DNA from: Dasypus novemcinctus
Lineage: Eukaryota > Chordata > Mammalia > Cingulata > Dasypodidae
NCBI RefSeq assembly: GCF_030445035.2
Contig: NC_080678.1
Span: forward strand, 119,665,947 to 119,729,946
Length of the DNA stretch: 64,000 nt
Reading direction: 5' to 3'
Part shown: piece after piece, positions 23,175 through 35,134 of the stretch
How positions within the stretch are numbered: the stretch's first letter is position 1
Layout of the letters: every line of letters begins with the position of its first letter
The notes under the pieces: model-generated
Seen by the model: only the letters and a program-made list of their open reading frames with translations
Database searches by the model: none
What the model was told of the DNA's origin: nothing
Position numbers and translations under genes: made by a program

Positions 23175-23270
23175 TTAGGATGGGGGCTGTGGTTTCTCTG
23201 GCTGTGTGGCCTTAGGCAAATCCATGCCCTCTCTGGGCCTCTGATACTCCATGAGCTCTGTAGGGGACCA
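23175..23270 (+). repeat. MIR SINE fragment
   Basis: 'tggctgtgtggccttaggca' and 'aatccatgccctctctgggc' are the MIR tRNA-distal core. Confidence 0.7.
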
Positions 23271-23352
23271 CAGGGGATAGTGGGTCTTAACTGCCTATTC
23301 CTTTGCCAGCCAAACCTTCAAGCACCTGCCTTCTCTTCATGTTGCACGTCAC

Positions 23353-23420
23353 GGAGGGGAGGGGAGGGGAGGGGAGGGGAGGGGAGGGGAGGGGGAAGGA
23401 GAGGAGGGGAGAGGAGGGGA
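23353..23420 (+). repeat. (GGGGA)n microsatellite
   Basis: About nine perfect GGGGA units then degenerate GAGGGGAGAGG. The regular four-G runs could form G-quadruplex on this strand. Confidence 0.9.
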
Positions 23421-24439
23421 AACAGGTCCTTACAGAAACTGTATTCTAACGTTTTATTACGTGCTCTGGCTCAGGCAGCACCTTACTTAATGGTGTGTTG
23501 GATGATGATACAAATTTATGGCTGAAGGTTTACATCACAGACAGCTGGAATGAATGACAATAAATTAATTTAAAGTGCTACCTAAGTGTTCCCCAAAGTA
23601 TATGTGCTTATGAGCTCTGGGCTAATAATTTATAAATGCATGCCTTTTATAATCCTGTTCTTAAGTCTTGAAAGCAGCTAGTTAAAAAGCAGTCACATGA
23701 CATAAATTATTTTTATTAATATCACGAGTGCATGATTAGGGTGGCAGGAATGGTAGTGTCCAGTCCATGCCTTCTGCGTCCAAACATCACTGCTTTCCTC
23801 CCATCCTCTCATCCCGAGAGCCTCAGACCTCACGGTCCCAGGCTCCAGCCCAGCCCAGGCCCCCTCGGGCTGCCAGGGGCTAAGACTGTACCCCCACACC
23901 CTGACACGCAACATCCCAAAGAGACCAGGATGTCCCTCCTTCTGCACTATGGGTTCCTGACTCTTAGGAGTTTTTCTGACATCTACTTGCTCATCAGATT
24001 GGAGTCAGCAAACACCCTCATTAGCAGACAATCAACCCAGACATGCGCTTGCTTAGCTGCAGTCACCTCACCTGTAAAACCAACAGCACAACCTCGACCT
24101 CAGAGTGCGGTAGGGCGATCAGGAGAATTCATTAAAGCCACATTTAAGAACTCAATAAAATTTGTTTTCGAGGGACTCCCTTCCACAAAAGGGAGGGAAA
24201 ATTTCAAATTGATTGATGCAACCAGGACCCTTGCAATTGGTTCACCTGCTCAGGTTTTCTTGATAAAATACAAGACAATCCTATCCTTCTCCTGTCCCAT
24301 TCAAAATCTTTCTTGTTAGACACCAATCCCACCACGTGAGCCTTGGGCCCAGGCCCTGCCATTTTCTTGGTGTTTCTGCCAATAATTCCCTTGTATTTTC
24401 ATTGTCTCCTCTTATACATTCAAGAAAGCCAAAAGTTCT
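23421..24439. other. Unique DNA with AT-rich island
   Basis: 23535-23720 is AT-rich with 'aaattaatttaaagtgctac' and 'taataatttataaatgcatg' and no repeat signature; possible conserved element. A similar patch is at 24120-24270. A 195-codon plus-strand frame (23732-24319) has no recognisable domain. Confidence 0.35.
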
Positions 24440-24842
24440 TTGCAGCTCCTCCATCAAGAGATGGAGCTTATTTCCCTGCCTCTTGAATCAGGGCTGGCCT
24501 GAGACTTACTTTGAATGATAGGATGCATTACAAGTATTGTTGTGTAACTTCCTAGGCTGCAGCTCCTTCTTTGCAGGGCTTGATATTCTCCCTCTTGGCA
24601 CCCAGCCCCACGCTGTGAGAAGCCCAGTGAACTTGGAGAGGTCCCCCGGGGCAAACAAAGGGGTTCCAGCGGGCAGTCCGGCCGAGCTCCCGGCCAACAA
24701 CACCCGGTGCCTCCACGTGGGTGAGCCGTCTTGAGGCTCTCGCCAGGCCTATAGATAGCTGCAGATCCCGTCTACACCGTGAGAACCAGCTGAGCCCAGT
24801 CCGCCCAAGAACTGTGAGTTAATAAATGGATGTACTGGCTGC
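24440..24842 (+). mobile_element. MaLR-type LTR, 3' end truncated
   Basis: 'ctcctccatcaagagatgga', 'tgaatcagggctggcctgag', 'cacgctgtgagaagcccagt', 'gagaaccagctgagcccagt' and 'tgtgagttaataaatggatg' occur in MaLR order. The sequence stops just after the AATAAA region, so the last 40-60 bp are missing. Confidence 0.7.
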
Positions 24843-24849
24843 TTCTCAT

Positions 24850-26262
24850 TGGCACTTGAACGTGCCCAAGTCTCTCCATCTAAAATCATCCTTTAATCCC
24901 AAGGCCCTCACCAGCTCCAGCCTTTGCATGTTCTCCCCATTCCCGAAGTGTGAGAGAGAAGTATATCCAGTGTTCCCTCTTTCTCCCCTTCCATCTCACT
25001 TGCCAACACTCCAGCTTTTGCTCCTATACTCCTCCAGACTAGCCCTCCCAAGGTCACCAGAGACTGCTGTCCCTTAGTCCCAGAGTTGATCTGACTTGAC
25101 TCTCAGACAGCATACTTCACAGTACCCACTTCCTCTCCCTGTCTTGGCTCCTGCATGCAACTCTTTTGTTCTTGCCTCTACTCTACCTTGACATTTTCTT
25201 CCATCTTGTTTACACAGTCCTTTTCCTCTTCTCCCTGGTCTTTGTGTCTCTGTCTGGAACCCTCAGCCCTCCTCTCTCCAGACAAGCTTATCCACCTCCT
25301 CTTATGTGCCAATACCTCTTAAATTTGTACATCCAGCCCAGATCCTCTCTCTAGACCAATAGATCCAATGGCCTCTTGGACCTCTCCAATTGAATGTCTT
25401 GCAGGCACTTGAGCTCAGCAAGTCCTGCATCTGTTCATCATAGCCACACCCCCCTTACCTGCTCCTCTTCCAGAAATTGGAACTACCATCTATCCAGTTG
25501 CCCGAGTTCCAAATCTGGAATCTATTTGCATTTTATTCTGCCTCCTCCTTACATGAAATAGGTCACCGGCTCCTGGCAAGCCTACTTCGTAAACTGGTCT
25601 AAAATCCATTGTCATACTGCCTTAGACCACCACCATCTCTAACATGGAATTCTACTGTTCTCTCTACTTGCACTTCCTTACCCAATCCTTTCTCCAGTCG
25701 GAAGTAAAGAGATGCTGCTTTTATCACTTTCTAACCTAAAATCTCTTCAGTGGTGTCCCATTGTATTTAGCCAAACTCTTTCACGTGACTTTCAGGCCCT
25801 GCTCATCTGTCCCTAGACCACCAAACCAGCCCCAAATCTGGCCACACCCCATGTTTACACTGAGCTCCAGCCAAGAGAATTTTTTTCTTTTCTCTAACCT
25901 CCTGTGTACTCACACATGGGCCTTCATACCTGCTGTTCCTTCTTCCTGGGACACCCTTCCCTCCTCCCTGGCCTAGAACACAGTACCTCCCCAGGCCTCC
26001 GGTTCATCAGGAAGCTTTGACCCACTCATCTCACCCTGGAGTGGCTGTCCCTGCTGTCAGTCCCACTGCACAACCTGCCCTCCCTTCCCATCCACCACCT
26101 CCGTCCTGCTTTTCTTTCTCTGAGCACTTATCTTCCTTGATGTCAACTGCTTGGTGAATTATTTGTCTCCTCAACTGGACAGTCAGTTCTGGGTGGGCAG
26201 GAACTGTTTATTATGACCTAGCACAGCAGCTGGCACAGAGCAGATACTCAATAAATACATAG
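24850..26262 (+). mobile_element. L2 LINE fragment, about 1.4 kb, to its 3' end
   Basis: Follows the ORF2 3' part and 3' UTR of L2: 'tggacctctccaattgaatg', 'cttgcaggcacttgagctca', 'ctgctgttccttcttcctgg', 'tcctcaactggacagtcagt', 'gggcaggaactgtttattat', 'cagctggcacagagcagata', 'ctcaataaatacat'. Frames are broken throughout. It is the longest L2 piece in the window. Confidence 0.75.
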
Positions 26263-26469
26263 GAATAAACGCATGATAGATGAATCTTGGAAAAACATCA
26301 TCTCCTTGCCTCATCCAGGCCCTGTCCAAACCTGGCTTTACACTTGTAGAAGAGTCCCTGTACTTCACCCTTCACTCACCTGCTCAGTCACTCAGCACCC
26401 ATTTAATGATCACCAATCATGTGCGCATCCCTGAAATGGACAAATGGATGACAAATGAATGGGTAAGCA

Positions 26470-26640
26470 AAACTACCCAGCAATAAAAAGGACCAAAATT
26501 TCTGATACACACAGTAACATGGATGGGTCTCAAAAGCAATACGCTAAGTAAAAGAACCCAGACATACAATCGTACATACTATATGATTCCATTTCTATGA
26601 CATTCTAGAAAAGGAAAGATCAGAAGGACAGAAAGGAATC
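26470..26640 (+). repeat. L1 LINE 3' UTR fragment (old L1M type)
   Basis: 'cagcaataaaaaggaccaaa', 'taacatggatgggtctcaaa', 'actatatgattccatttcta' follow the well-known L1 3' UTR order. The same segment occurs in the large L1 at about 34320-34490. Confidence 0.8.
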
Positions 26641-27039
26641 AGGCACATCCCAAGGCATGTGTCACAAAAAAAGAATCAGGTGGAAGCCAAGTCACCTCTA
26701 TGAGAAGTCATTCAGCATCTCTTTTGTCATAATCAATTAATTAGAAGTGAGTCGCTAAGACTGTGCTTATTAAAGGGAGGGAGAACTATTGACGACCTTT
26801 TGATAGGAAGAGTGTCAAAGAGTTTAAGGGCATGTTTTTAAACCATCATAGGTGTCACCTGACTTCCGGGCAATGGCACGCCCGACAAATGTGGTGGCCA
26901 TTTGCACCAACGCACAAGAGAGTGCCACAGAGCCCCACCACATCGACACCTGGGTGATCCAAAGGCAATTCTTTTCATTGTACAAACATTAGCGGAATAA
27001 TATTAAAATAGTATTTTTTTTATCACTCCTAATCGCTAC
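26641..27039. other. Unclassified stretch, possible conserved element
   Basis: Includes homeodomain-site-like 'cataatcaattaattagaag' near 26730 and 'cggaataatattaaaatagt' near 26995. No repeat family recognised. Confidence 0.35.
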
Positions 27040-27330
27040 TTTCTTTCTGTGTAACCATAAGTCATTTAATGTCTCTGTGCCTTAGTTTCCTGGTCTGTAA
27101 AATAGGGATAATTATCAACCCTACCACATAGTGTTACTGTGAGGATTAAACAAGGTAATGTATCTAAAGTGCTGAGACCTATGCTTGGCATACGCTAAGT
27201 CCTAACAACATTGAACTCTCTCATGAGTTGGCAGAAGGAGTAAATAAGATAATTTATGGAAAGAACTTAGAACAGTGCCTGGCATATGAAAATGAATCAA
27301 TTACACTTCATTATTATTACAGTTTATGAT
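27040..27330 (+). repeat. MIR SINE(s)
   Basis: 'gccttagtttcctggtctgt', 'aaaatagggataattatcaa', 'ttactgtgaggattaaacaa' and 'tatgcttggcatacgctaag', then a second 'cagtgcctggcatatgaaaa' ending. Probably one MIR followed by the 3' end of another. Confidence 0.8.
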
Positions 27331-27344
27331 TAATGATGACTAGT

Positions 27345-27570
27345 GATGGCTCCCCAAGACCTCTAGGATAACGTCCAAACCCCTGAAAGTCCATTCGTTG
27401 AGTTTCTTAGCAAACACATCCCTGCCCATCCCTCTGGTCACCTCTACTCTCTCCCTGGCCCACACACACACCAACTCCACCATCCCTGAGTGTACTTTCA
27501 TTTGGCCCCTTCTCTTGAGATACAGTCCCCCACACCTCTTCCTGGTGAACTTCTATTCACCACAAACATT
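27345..27570 (+). repeat. L2 LINE fragment
   Basis: 'ggctccccaagacctctagg' and 'ataacgtccaaacccctgaa' match the L2 phrase 'ggctccccattgcc...ataaagtccaaactcc'. Confidence 0.55.
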
Positions 27571-27582
27571 TGACTGGGAGTC

Positions 27583-28772
27583 AAAAAGGGATGGTCAGAT
27601 AAATGAGTTGATATGGCTAAGGGTCTTCCAAAAAGAGTTGGGAGGTCATCAGAGGGGTCGCGCTTATGCACACTTCAGCAGGACTCCAGAAAAAGCCAAA
27701 GTAGATACAACCCTAGGTACTGGTTCTCCTGAAGGCTATGGAAATCCACAGGGTGTATAGTCATGGCAGATGGATTTGGAGCTCTGTGCAATGTCAGAGG
27801 GCTCTACTTTGGAATTTGGGCTCCTGAGTGTGATGGAGCTGAACTCAGATGTGACTTTTCTACACATGCCTTTTCTGTCACTTTTACTGAACCTGTGGTT
27901 GGTGCTAGGGATGGTCCATACTCAGGAGACTTGAACTTCTGGACTGCCGATGTGCCAGCTGGGCCCTGAGACTCAGCAGAATGGCGCCTCCTGCTTTCTG
28001 GTTCGTTGGTCTTACCCAGGTCAGCTATCAGGGAGGTGAAGATGGTCAACCACCACACCAAGGAAATCAAGAGTGCCTGCAACTATAAGCAGAGGAATTG
28101 CATCCATCATCAAAGTGGAATCTAAGCCCCTTCTCGATCTAGAGGTGGAGAGGAGATCACCATCCCAGGGTTCACAGAATGGAGGAATAAAATATGGACT
28201 AGAGTGGACTTACTGATATTCTACTATAAAATTATTGTGATGAGTAATAGAAGAAATTTTAGCATCAAGGTGGAGAAAGTGGCCACAGTAATTGCTGAGA
28301 GCAGGGAGAGGGTAGAAGAGATGTGATATGGGGACATTCTTGGGATTTTGAGTTGTCCTTAATGATATGGCAGGGTCAGATGCTGGACTTCATATATCCT
28401 GCCATAACCCACTGAATGTACTGAGGGAGAGTGCGAACTACAGGGTAAACTATTATCTGTGTAATGCAGCAGTGCCCCAAAATGTGTTCACCTAGTGTGA
28501 TGAGTGTGCCGCAATGATAAGGGAGCTTGTTGGTGTGGGAGGAGTGGAGTAGGGGGATGCGGGGTATCCAGGAACCTCTTATATTTTTTAGTGTAACTTT
28601 TTTTGTGTGATGTATATATCTTCAAAAAAATACAATTTACAAAAATGATGTGGTGGGGGCAGGGAGTGTGTTATATGGGAACCTCATGTTTATTTGTTTT
28701 TTATGTTTTTTAATGTAACATTCCTTGTGATCTATTAACTTTAATTTAAAAAAAAAAAAAGGGGATGGTCAG
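27583..28772 (+). mobile_element. LINE (L1-type) 3' element, copy B, long form, with target-site duplication
   Basis: The insert lies at about 27599-28760 and ends in poly(A). The flank AAAAAGGGATGGTCAG (27583-27598) is repeated after the tail (about 28756-28772) with one extra G. It is the longest relative of copies A, C and D. From 28020 it is alignable with copy D, and from about 28050 also with copy C. Upstream of 28020 lies about 420 bp not present in D, including a 68-codon ATG frame at 27763-27969 that resembles no known protein to me. At 28005-28019 the sequence 'tcgttggtcttacccag' ends in a good 3' splice site exactly where D diverges. Confidence 0.8.
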
Positions 28773-31195
28773 TGATGCCCACTTCTAGCCATGACAGAAT
28801 AACTGGTAATCAGAATAACCCTATCTTTTCCCACACACACAAATAAAACAGAAAACCAAACAACATAGACACACCTATTTTCACATATGGGGTAAGAGGA
28901 GCACAGGTCTGTGGTTCCAGAAAAAAGGGAAGCAGAATGAAGTGAGCTCTATGATTGTCCCAATGTTCTAACAGACCCCTGAACAAAGAGAAAATAATCA
29001 ACAAGAGCACAGCAGTCTCAATGAGCTGATGAGACAAAGATTGAAGCACAGGGAAATCGAGGGTGCTGGAAATTGTGGGAAAGAGTACCATAAAGGAGGG
29101 AGCTGTGCAGAGAAAGGGCTCCAGCAAACTGCTTAGGCATCCTCTTGAGCCTTTGGCTGAATTTTAAGCTGTGAATGTCTTGGGTAAGACTCAATGAGGC
29201 CCAGCAGAAACCAACTGTGAGAAAAAATGACTACCAGGGAGCTATGTGATTTGAACCAACTAACAGAGTTCATGGAGCTGGGAGATTTCAAGTTCCAACC
29301 AGTCAGAGTGGAGAGACCTCATTGATCACCTTAGCAAAGCTCTAAAATAAGCCTCCAAAGGATCAACCTGATCCATCAGTAAACTGCTTGTCATAATAGC
29401 TTTAATATTCTTTAAAGGACAACAAAATCCAAACACTTAGCAATGTAACATTACAATGTCTAGCATCCATACAAAACTACCAGGCATGCAAGAAAACAAG
29501 AAAATGTAATGCACAACCGGAAGAAAAATAAGTCAATAAAAATAGACTTAGATAACAGAAATTATGGAAGTAGCAGAAAAAGACATTAAAATAGTTATAA
29601 AATACATTCAAGGATTTAAAGTAAAAAAAGGAACATATTGAAGAGATAAAAAGAAACAAATGGAGCTTGAAGAACTAAATAATCCAATATCTGAAATGAA
29701 TATTTCACAGGAAAGAATAGCAGATAAGATACTGCAAACAAAAGCATCAGTGAACTTAAAGACAGGGTAATATAAACTATCCAAACTGAAGCACAAAAAA
29801 AGATGAAAGAATGCATTGCTAGAAGACTGTAACCATAAGAAATATTAAATGAAGCTCTTCAGGATGGAGGAAAATGATATCATCTGGAAACTTGGATCTA
29901 CACAAGGAATGAAAATTCTATAAATTGTAAATATTCAAATATTACATAAGAATTGCTTTCTTATTTTAAAATAATTTTGTAAGATAACTGACTGTTTAAG
30001 GCAAAAATAATAGCAAGTATTTTGGGGTATATAATATATGTAAAAATAAAATGAATCCCACTAATATCACAAAGGACAGGAGTGGAGGTGAATGGAACAT
30101 ATAGTTTCTTATATGTGAAATGATATAATATTATTCGAACATAGAATGTTATAAGGTTAAAAAGACATGAATGCTAGAGCAACCATTAAAAAAGAAAACA
30201 AAGAGATATAATTGATGAGATAACAGAGGAGATAAAATGAGATATTTTTAAGAGAAACATCAAAGGCAGATAGTAAGAAAGTTGGGCCTAAAACCAGCCA
30301 GATCAAGAATTATATTAAACATAAATTATCTATCCACATCAATTAAAAAGCAGAGGTTGTCCAATTGGGTGATAAAACAAGAAACAACTGTGTGCTGTCT
30401 ATAAGCAACATACTTAAATATAAAGACACAAAGAGGTTAAAAAGATAGAATAAGATACATCATACAAACATATATCATGAGAAAACTTAATTGGCTATAT
30501 TAATATTAAAATAGATTTCAGATCAAAGACTGTTACCAGAGATTAAAAAAGAAGACATTTTGTAATGTTAAGGCTGTCAGTTCATCAAGAAGGCATAACA
30601 ATACTAAATGTGTATGCACCTAATAACAAAGTTTCAAAACACAGGAAATAAAATTGAGGGAACTGAAATAAATACATCCACTGCAAGACTGAAGATTTCA
30701 AAACATCTCTTTCAGTAATGGACAGAACATGTAGACAGAAAAAAAAGTAAGGCTATCAAAAACATGACCAATACCATCAACCATCTTGATCTAAATGACA
30801 TTTATAGAATGTTCCACCCAACAATTACAGAATCCTCATTCTCACAAAGCATTCACCAAAACAAATCATTTACTGGGTCATAAAACAAGTCTCAATAAAT
30901 TTGAAAAGCTTGAACTCAGACAGAATCTGGTCTCTGACCAAAATGGAATTAAATTATAGATCAATGACAAAAAGGTACCGGAAAATATGTAAATATTCAG
31001 AAATTAAACAACAGCTTTCTAAATAAACCATGAGTAAAAGAAGAAGTCATAAGAAAAATTAGAAAATATTTTTAAATGAATGAAAAAATGAAAACACACC
31101 AAGTCAATATTTGTAGGATTCAGCTAAAGGAGTGGTCAGAGGAAAATGTATAGTTTTAAATGGCTATTTTAGAAAAAATGGAAGTTTTTAAAATT

Positions 31196-31745
31196 TGTGC
31201 AGAAAAGAGTTAGCAGGCCTGAGATTGCTATCCTTAGAAAGGCCTGCTGGCAAAGATGGCTTTTGGCTGGCATCTGAGATTTAGATTTTAGGAGATTTCC
31301 TGCCATTCCCTGATAAGAATGGTTCGCTGTGCCTAAACTGTTTATGCAAACAATATGTTTTATGCTGAACACCGCTCTCCTTCTGGGAGTCTGGGAGTAT
31401 TTGCCAGGCAGAGAGTGCCTATATGGCCTGCTCCCAGTAAAAACCCTGGGCACTGAGACTCTAATGAGCTTTCCTAATAGACAACATTTCACACACATTG
31501 TCACAACTCATTGCTGGAGGAATTAAGTATGCCCTTATTTTACTCCACTGGCAGAGGACTCTTGGAAGCTTGTGCCTGGATTCATCTGAACTTCACTCCA
31601 CATTCCTTTTATCTTTGTTAATTTTGCTTTTTATTCTTTTGCTCTAATAATTCTTAGCTATGAGGATGACTATATGCTATGTCCTGTAAGTCCTCCTAGA
31701 AAACTCATTAAGCCTGGGGGTGGCCTTGGGGATTTCCCACCCATG
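31196..31745 (+). mobile_element. LTR-like insertion in the L1, family uncertain
   Basis: L1 words stop near 31195 and resume near 31760. Inside are LTR-type phrases: 'cttttggctggcatctgaga', 'gagactctaatgagctttcc', 'gaggactcttggaagcttgt', 'ctgtaagtcctcctagaaaa', 'gggggtggccttgggg'. I recall similar phrases in mammalian ERV LTRs but cannot name the family. It starts with TG and probably ends near 'cccacccatg'. No clear duplication. Confidence 0.6.
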
Positions 31746-31832
31746 TCATTGTTCTAAGTATCCATTTAAGTTTGAAAAGAAAAGCAAGGGTACAACCAAA
31801 CCTAAAAAAATAATGAAATTTTTAAAAGACAG

Positions 31833-32321
31833 CGTATTAGTCAGCCAAAGGGGTGCTGATGCAAAATACAAGAAATGGGTTGGTTTTTATAAAAGGTATT
31901 TATTTGGGGTAGGAGCTTACAGATACCAGGCCATAAAGCATAAGTTACTTCCTTCACCAAAGTCTATTTTTCACATGTTGGAGCAAGATGGCTGCCAATG
32001 TCTGCAAGGGTTCAGGCTTCCTGGATTCCTCCCTTCCAGGGTCTGGCTTCTGTTTCTTCTGTGAGCTTACTTCCCAGGGCTCCAGCTTAAGGCTTCAGCA
32101 TCAAACTCCAACATCACAACTCTAACATCAAAAACCCTCAGCTCGTCCATTGCCATGCCTTTTATCTGAGTTCCCACCCACCAAGAGGTGGGGGCTCAAT
32201 GCCCTAATGACATGGCCCAATCAAAGCCCTAATCATAACTTAATCATGCCCAGGTACAGACCAGATTAAAACATAATCCAATATCTGTTTTTGGAATTCA
32301 TAACCATATCATACTGCTACA
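31833..32321 (-). mobile_element. Solo ERVL-type LTR, reverse orientation, inside the L1
   Basis: Plus-strand start 'cgtattagtcagccaaaggg' is the reverse complement of a '...ctgactaatac' LTR end. The other end is 'catactgctaca'. Flanks GACAG (31828-31832) and GAAGG (32322-32326) agree at only 3 of 5, consistent with age. 'gttggagcaagatggctgcc' and 'ttcccacccaccaagaggtg' lie inside. It separates L1 ORF2 parts. Confidence 0.75.
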
Positions 32322-33437
32322 GAAGGAAAATAATGATCGGTAAAAATCATGAGCTAGAAAATGGACTCAAAGAAACTCAGTGGAACCAATAGCTTATTCT
32401 TCTAAAAGGATTAATAAAATTGATGGCCCTCTAGCTAGACTGATGAAGAAAAAAAAGAAAACCCAAATTACCAATATCAGGAATCAGAGCATTTTCATCA
32501 CTACAGAACTTACAGATGTTAAAAGAATAGTAAGAAATATTATGAATAACTAACTTTAAGAAAACAACTTTGGCAACTTACATGGACAAATTCCTTGAAA
32601 AACACAAATTACCAAGACTGACATAAGAAGAAACAGAAAACATAATTAGCTCCATATTGATTACAGAAATTGAATTCATAAAACCTTCCAACAAAGAAAA
32701 CTTGAGGCCTACATGACTTCTTAGTGAATTTCATCATTTAAGTAAGAAATAATGCCAATCAGACACAAACTCTTTCACAAATAGAAGAGCAAGGAACACT
32801 TTTCAATTAGCTTGATGAGGCCAACATTGTAGTGAACCAACACTAGACAGAAAAACTGCATGAAAACTGAAAATGAGAGAAGATCCAATTACACCTTTTA
32901 AAAATTAGAAATTTACCACTGATTCTAAAATGTATATGGAAAAGAAAAAGATTTAGAATACTCAAAACAATTTTGAAAAAGAAGAAAATATTCAGAGAAC
33001 TTAACCTGATTTTAAGACTTACTATCTAATTACAGTAATTAATAGAGCTTGGTATTGGCATAAGGAAAGATATATAGATTGAAGGAACAGAATACAGTTT
33101 AGAAATAGATCCACACATCTATGATTAATTGATTTTTTTAACAAAGATGGCAAGGTTATTTAGTGGGCAAAAGATTTTATTTGTGACAAAAGGTGCTAAA
33201 ACAAACAGATATCCAAATGGACCTAAACCCCATACACATACACACACAAAAAAATAAAAATACACCATGCAACTAAACAAAAGGTAAAGTTATAAAACGT
33301 ATAGTAGAAAACTTAAGAGAAAATCATTTCATCCTAGTGGGTAGGCAAAGACTAATTCTTGGACAAGTCATAAGAAGAACTAGCCAGACAATCAAAAAAC
33401 TGATAAATTAGACTTCTGCTCTTCAAAAGATATAATT

Positions 33438-33789
33438 AAGAAAGTGAAGGGAAGTAGATGTGACCCAAGTGATAAAGATTACACCTACTATATGGGAGGA
33501 CTTGGGTTCAATCCCTGCGGCCTTCTGGTGAAAAACAAGAAGAGAAAGTGTTCCCACACAGTGAGCCAGTGCCCACGTGAGTGCCTGCGTGGGGAGCTCA
33601 AGTGCCCGCACGAGTACCCACACAAGTGCCCGTGGTGAGCCAGTGCCCCATGCAAGTGAGTCACACAGCAAGATGATGACGCACCAAAAGAGAGACAAGG
33701 GGAGAGTCAAGGTGAAGTGCAGCAGAAACGAGGGGAGGGGGGTGTAAATAAATAAATAAACCTTTAAAAAGGGAAAAAAAGAAAGTGAA
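33438..33789 (+). mobile_element. DAS-type SINE variant inside the L1
   Basis: Body 33449-33778, flanked by perfect AAGAAAGTGAA (33438-33448 and 33779-33789). Head 'gggaagtagatgtgacccaa', box B 'gggttcaatccctgc'. The middle is a run of GTGCCC-rich imperfect repeats ('gagtgcctgcgtggggagct' etc.) unlike the long subtype. Tail (AAAT)n then A/G-rich. Confidence 0.9.
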
Positions 33790-34607
33790 AAGTCAAGTCA
33801 CTGACTTTGTGAAAATGCTTGCAATATACATATCTGACAAAGGACTTGTTTTTAGAATTTAGATAAGGATTCTTACAACTCAATAAGAAGAGTACAAACA
33901 ACTCAATAAAGTTGAAAAAAGTTTTTAAAAGATGCTTCATCGAAGAAGATATATGCACCTAAAACTATGCTGACCCTCTGCAACATCAAATACAAATTAA
34001 AATCACAAAGAGAGACCATTTTGTATCACCAATTATGGCCAAAATTAAAATGAAATAAATGGAACTCTCATACATTTGATGGTGGGCAAAATAGTGCAAA
34101 CGCTTTGGAAAAGAGTTTGGCATTTTCTTATAAATTAAACATATGCTTACCATCCCATCCAATCCAATGATTCCACTTTCAAGGCAATGACCCAAGAGAA
34201 ATTAAAACAGATTCATGCAAAGATTTACATATGAATGTTCATAGTGGCTTTATTTAAAATAGAATAGTCAATCTGGAAACAACCCAAATGTCCATCGACT
34301 GGTGAATGCGGTATATCCATTCACTGGAATACTGCTCAGCAATAAAGGGGGCAAACTACTGACACACGAAACAACATGGATGTGTCTCAAAAAACATTAC
34401 ACAGAGCAAAGGAAGCCTTACACAAAAGAGCACATATTGTTTAATTCCATTTATATGAAATGCTAGAACAGGCTAAACTAATTTATAGGTGATAAAAAGC
34501 AAAACAGAGGTTGCCTGGCGTGGGGTAAGGAAAGGGTTTGGCTGGGAAGGGAGCTCGGGAATTTCGAAGAGTAGTGGAAGTGTATCTTAAGATTAGATAA
34601 CTGTCAA

Positions 34608-35062
34608 AACAAAATGACTGGGAAGTGATCTTGGCCCAGTGGATAGGGCGTCCGTCTACCACATGGGAGGCCCCTGGTTCAAACCCCGGGCCTCCTTGAC
34701 CCGTGTGGAGCTGGCCCATGCGTAGTGCTGATGTGCAAAAGGAGTGCCCTGCCATGCAGGGGTGTCCCCCGTGTAGGGGAGCCCCACACGCAAGGAGTGC
34801 GTCCCATATGGAGAGCTGCCCACGAATGAAAGAAAGTGCGAAAGAAAGTGCAGCCTGCCCAGGAATGGCGCCGAACACACGGAGAGCTGACACAGCAAGA
34901 TGACACAACAAAAAGAAACACAGATTCTCAGTGCCACTGATAAAGATAGAAGCGGTCACAGAAGAGCACACAGCGAATGGACACAGAGAGCAGACAACTG
35001 GGGTGGGGAGGGAGAGAAGTAAATAAAAAATAAATAAATGTTATAAAAAAACACAATGACTG
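34608..35062 (+). mobile_element. DAS-type SINE, long subtype, in the L1 3' UTR
   Basis: Body 34621-35049, between AACAAAATGACTG (34608-34620) and AACACAATGACTG (35050-35062), one mismatch. Head 'ggaagtgatcttggcccagt', box B 'ggttcaaaccccgggc', central region, the 'acacagcgaatggacacaga' block, then (AAAT)n. Confidence 0.93.
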
Positions 35063-35134
35063 TACAATCAAAATAGGTACATTTTATAAATCATTTCTCA
35101 ATAGAGTTGACTAAAAAAAAAAAAGAAATGGTTG

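Larger units (their letters stand above)
28779..35125 (+). mobile_element. Old, decayed L1 (L1M-type), 5' region to poly(A), with nested insertions
   Basis: Starts with the old L1 5' phrase 'cacttctagccatgacagaa' and ends in a poly(A) run at about 35113-35124. Recognisable stages: ORF1-proximal 'ctaccaggcatgcaagaaaa' (29480); ORF2 endonuclease region 'tgtatgcacctaataacaaa' (30610), 'ctcaataaatttgaaaagct' (30890); later ORF2 'ctagctagactgatgaagaa' (32430), 'agcttggtattggcataagg' (33048); 3' UTR 'tttaaaatagaatagtcaat' (34250). All frames are full of stops. The coding capacity of an intact L1 would be about 6 kb; after removing insertions only about 4.6 kb remains, so large deletions are present. 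It is interrupted by LTR-like sequences and two DAS SINEs listed separately. Confidence 0.85.
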
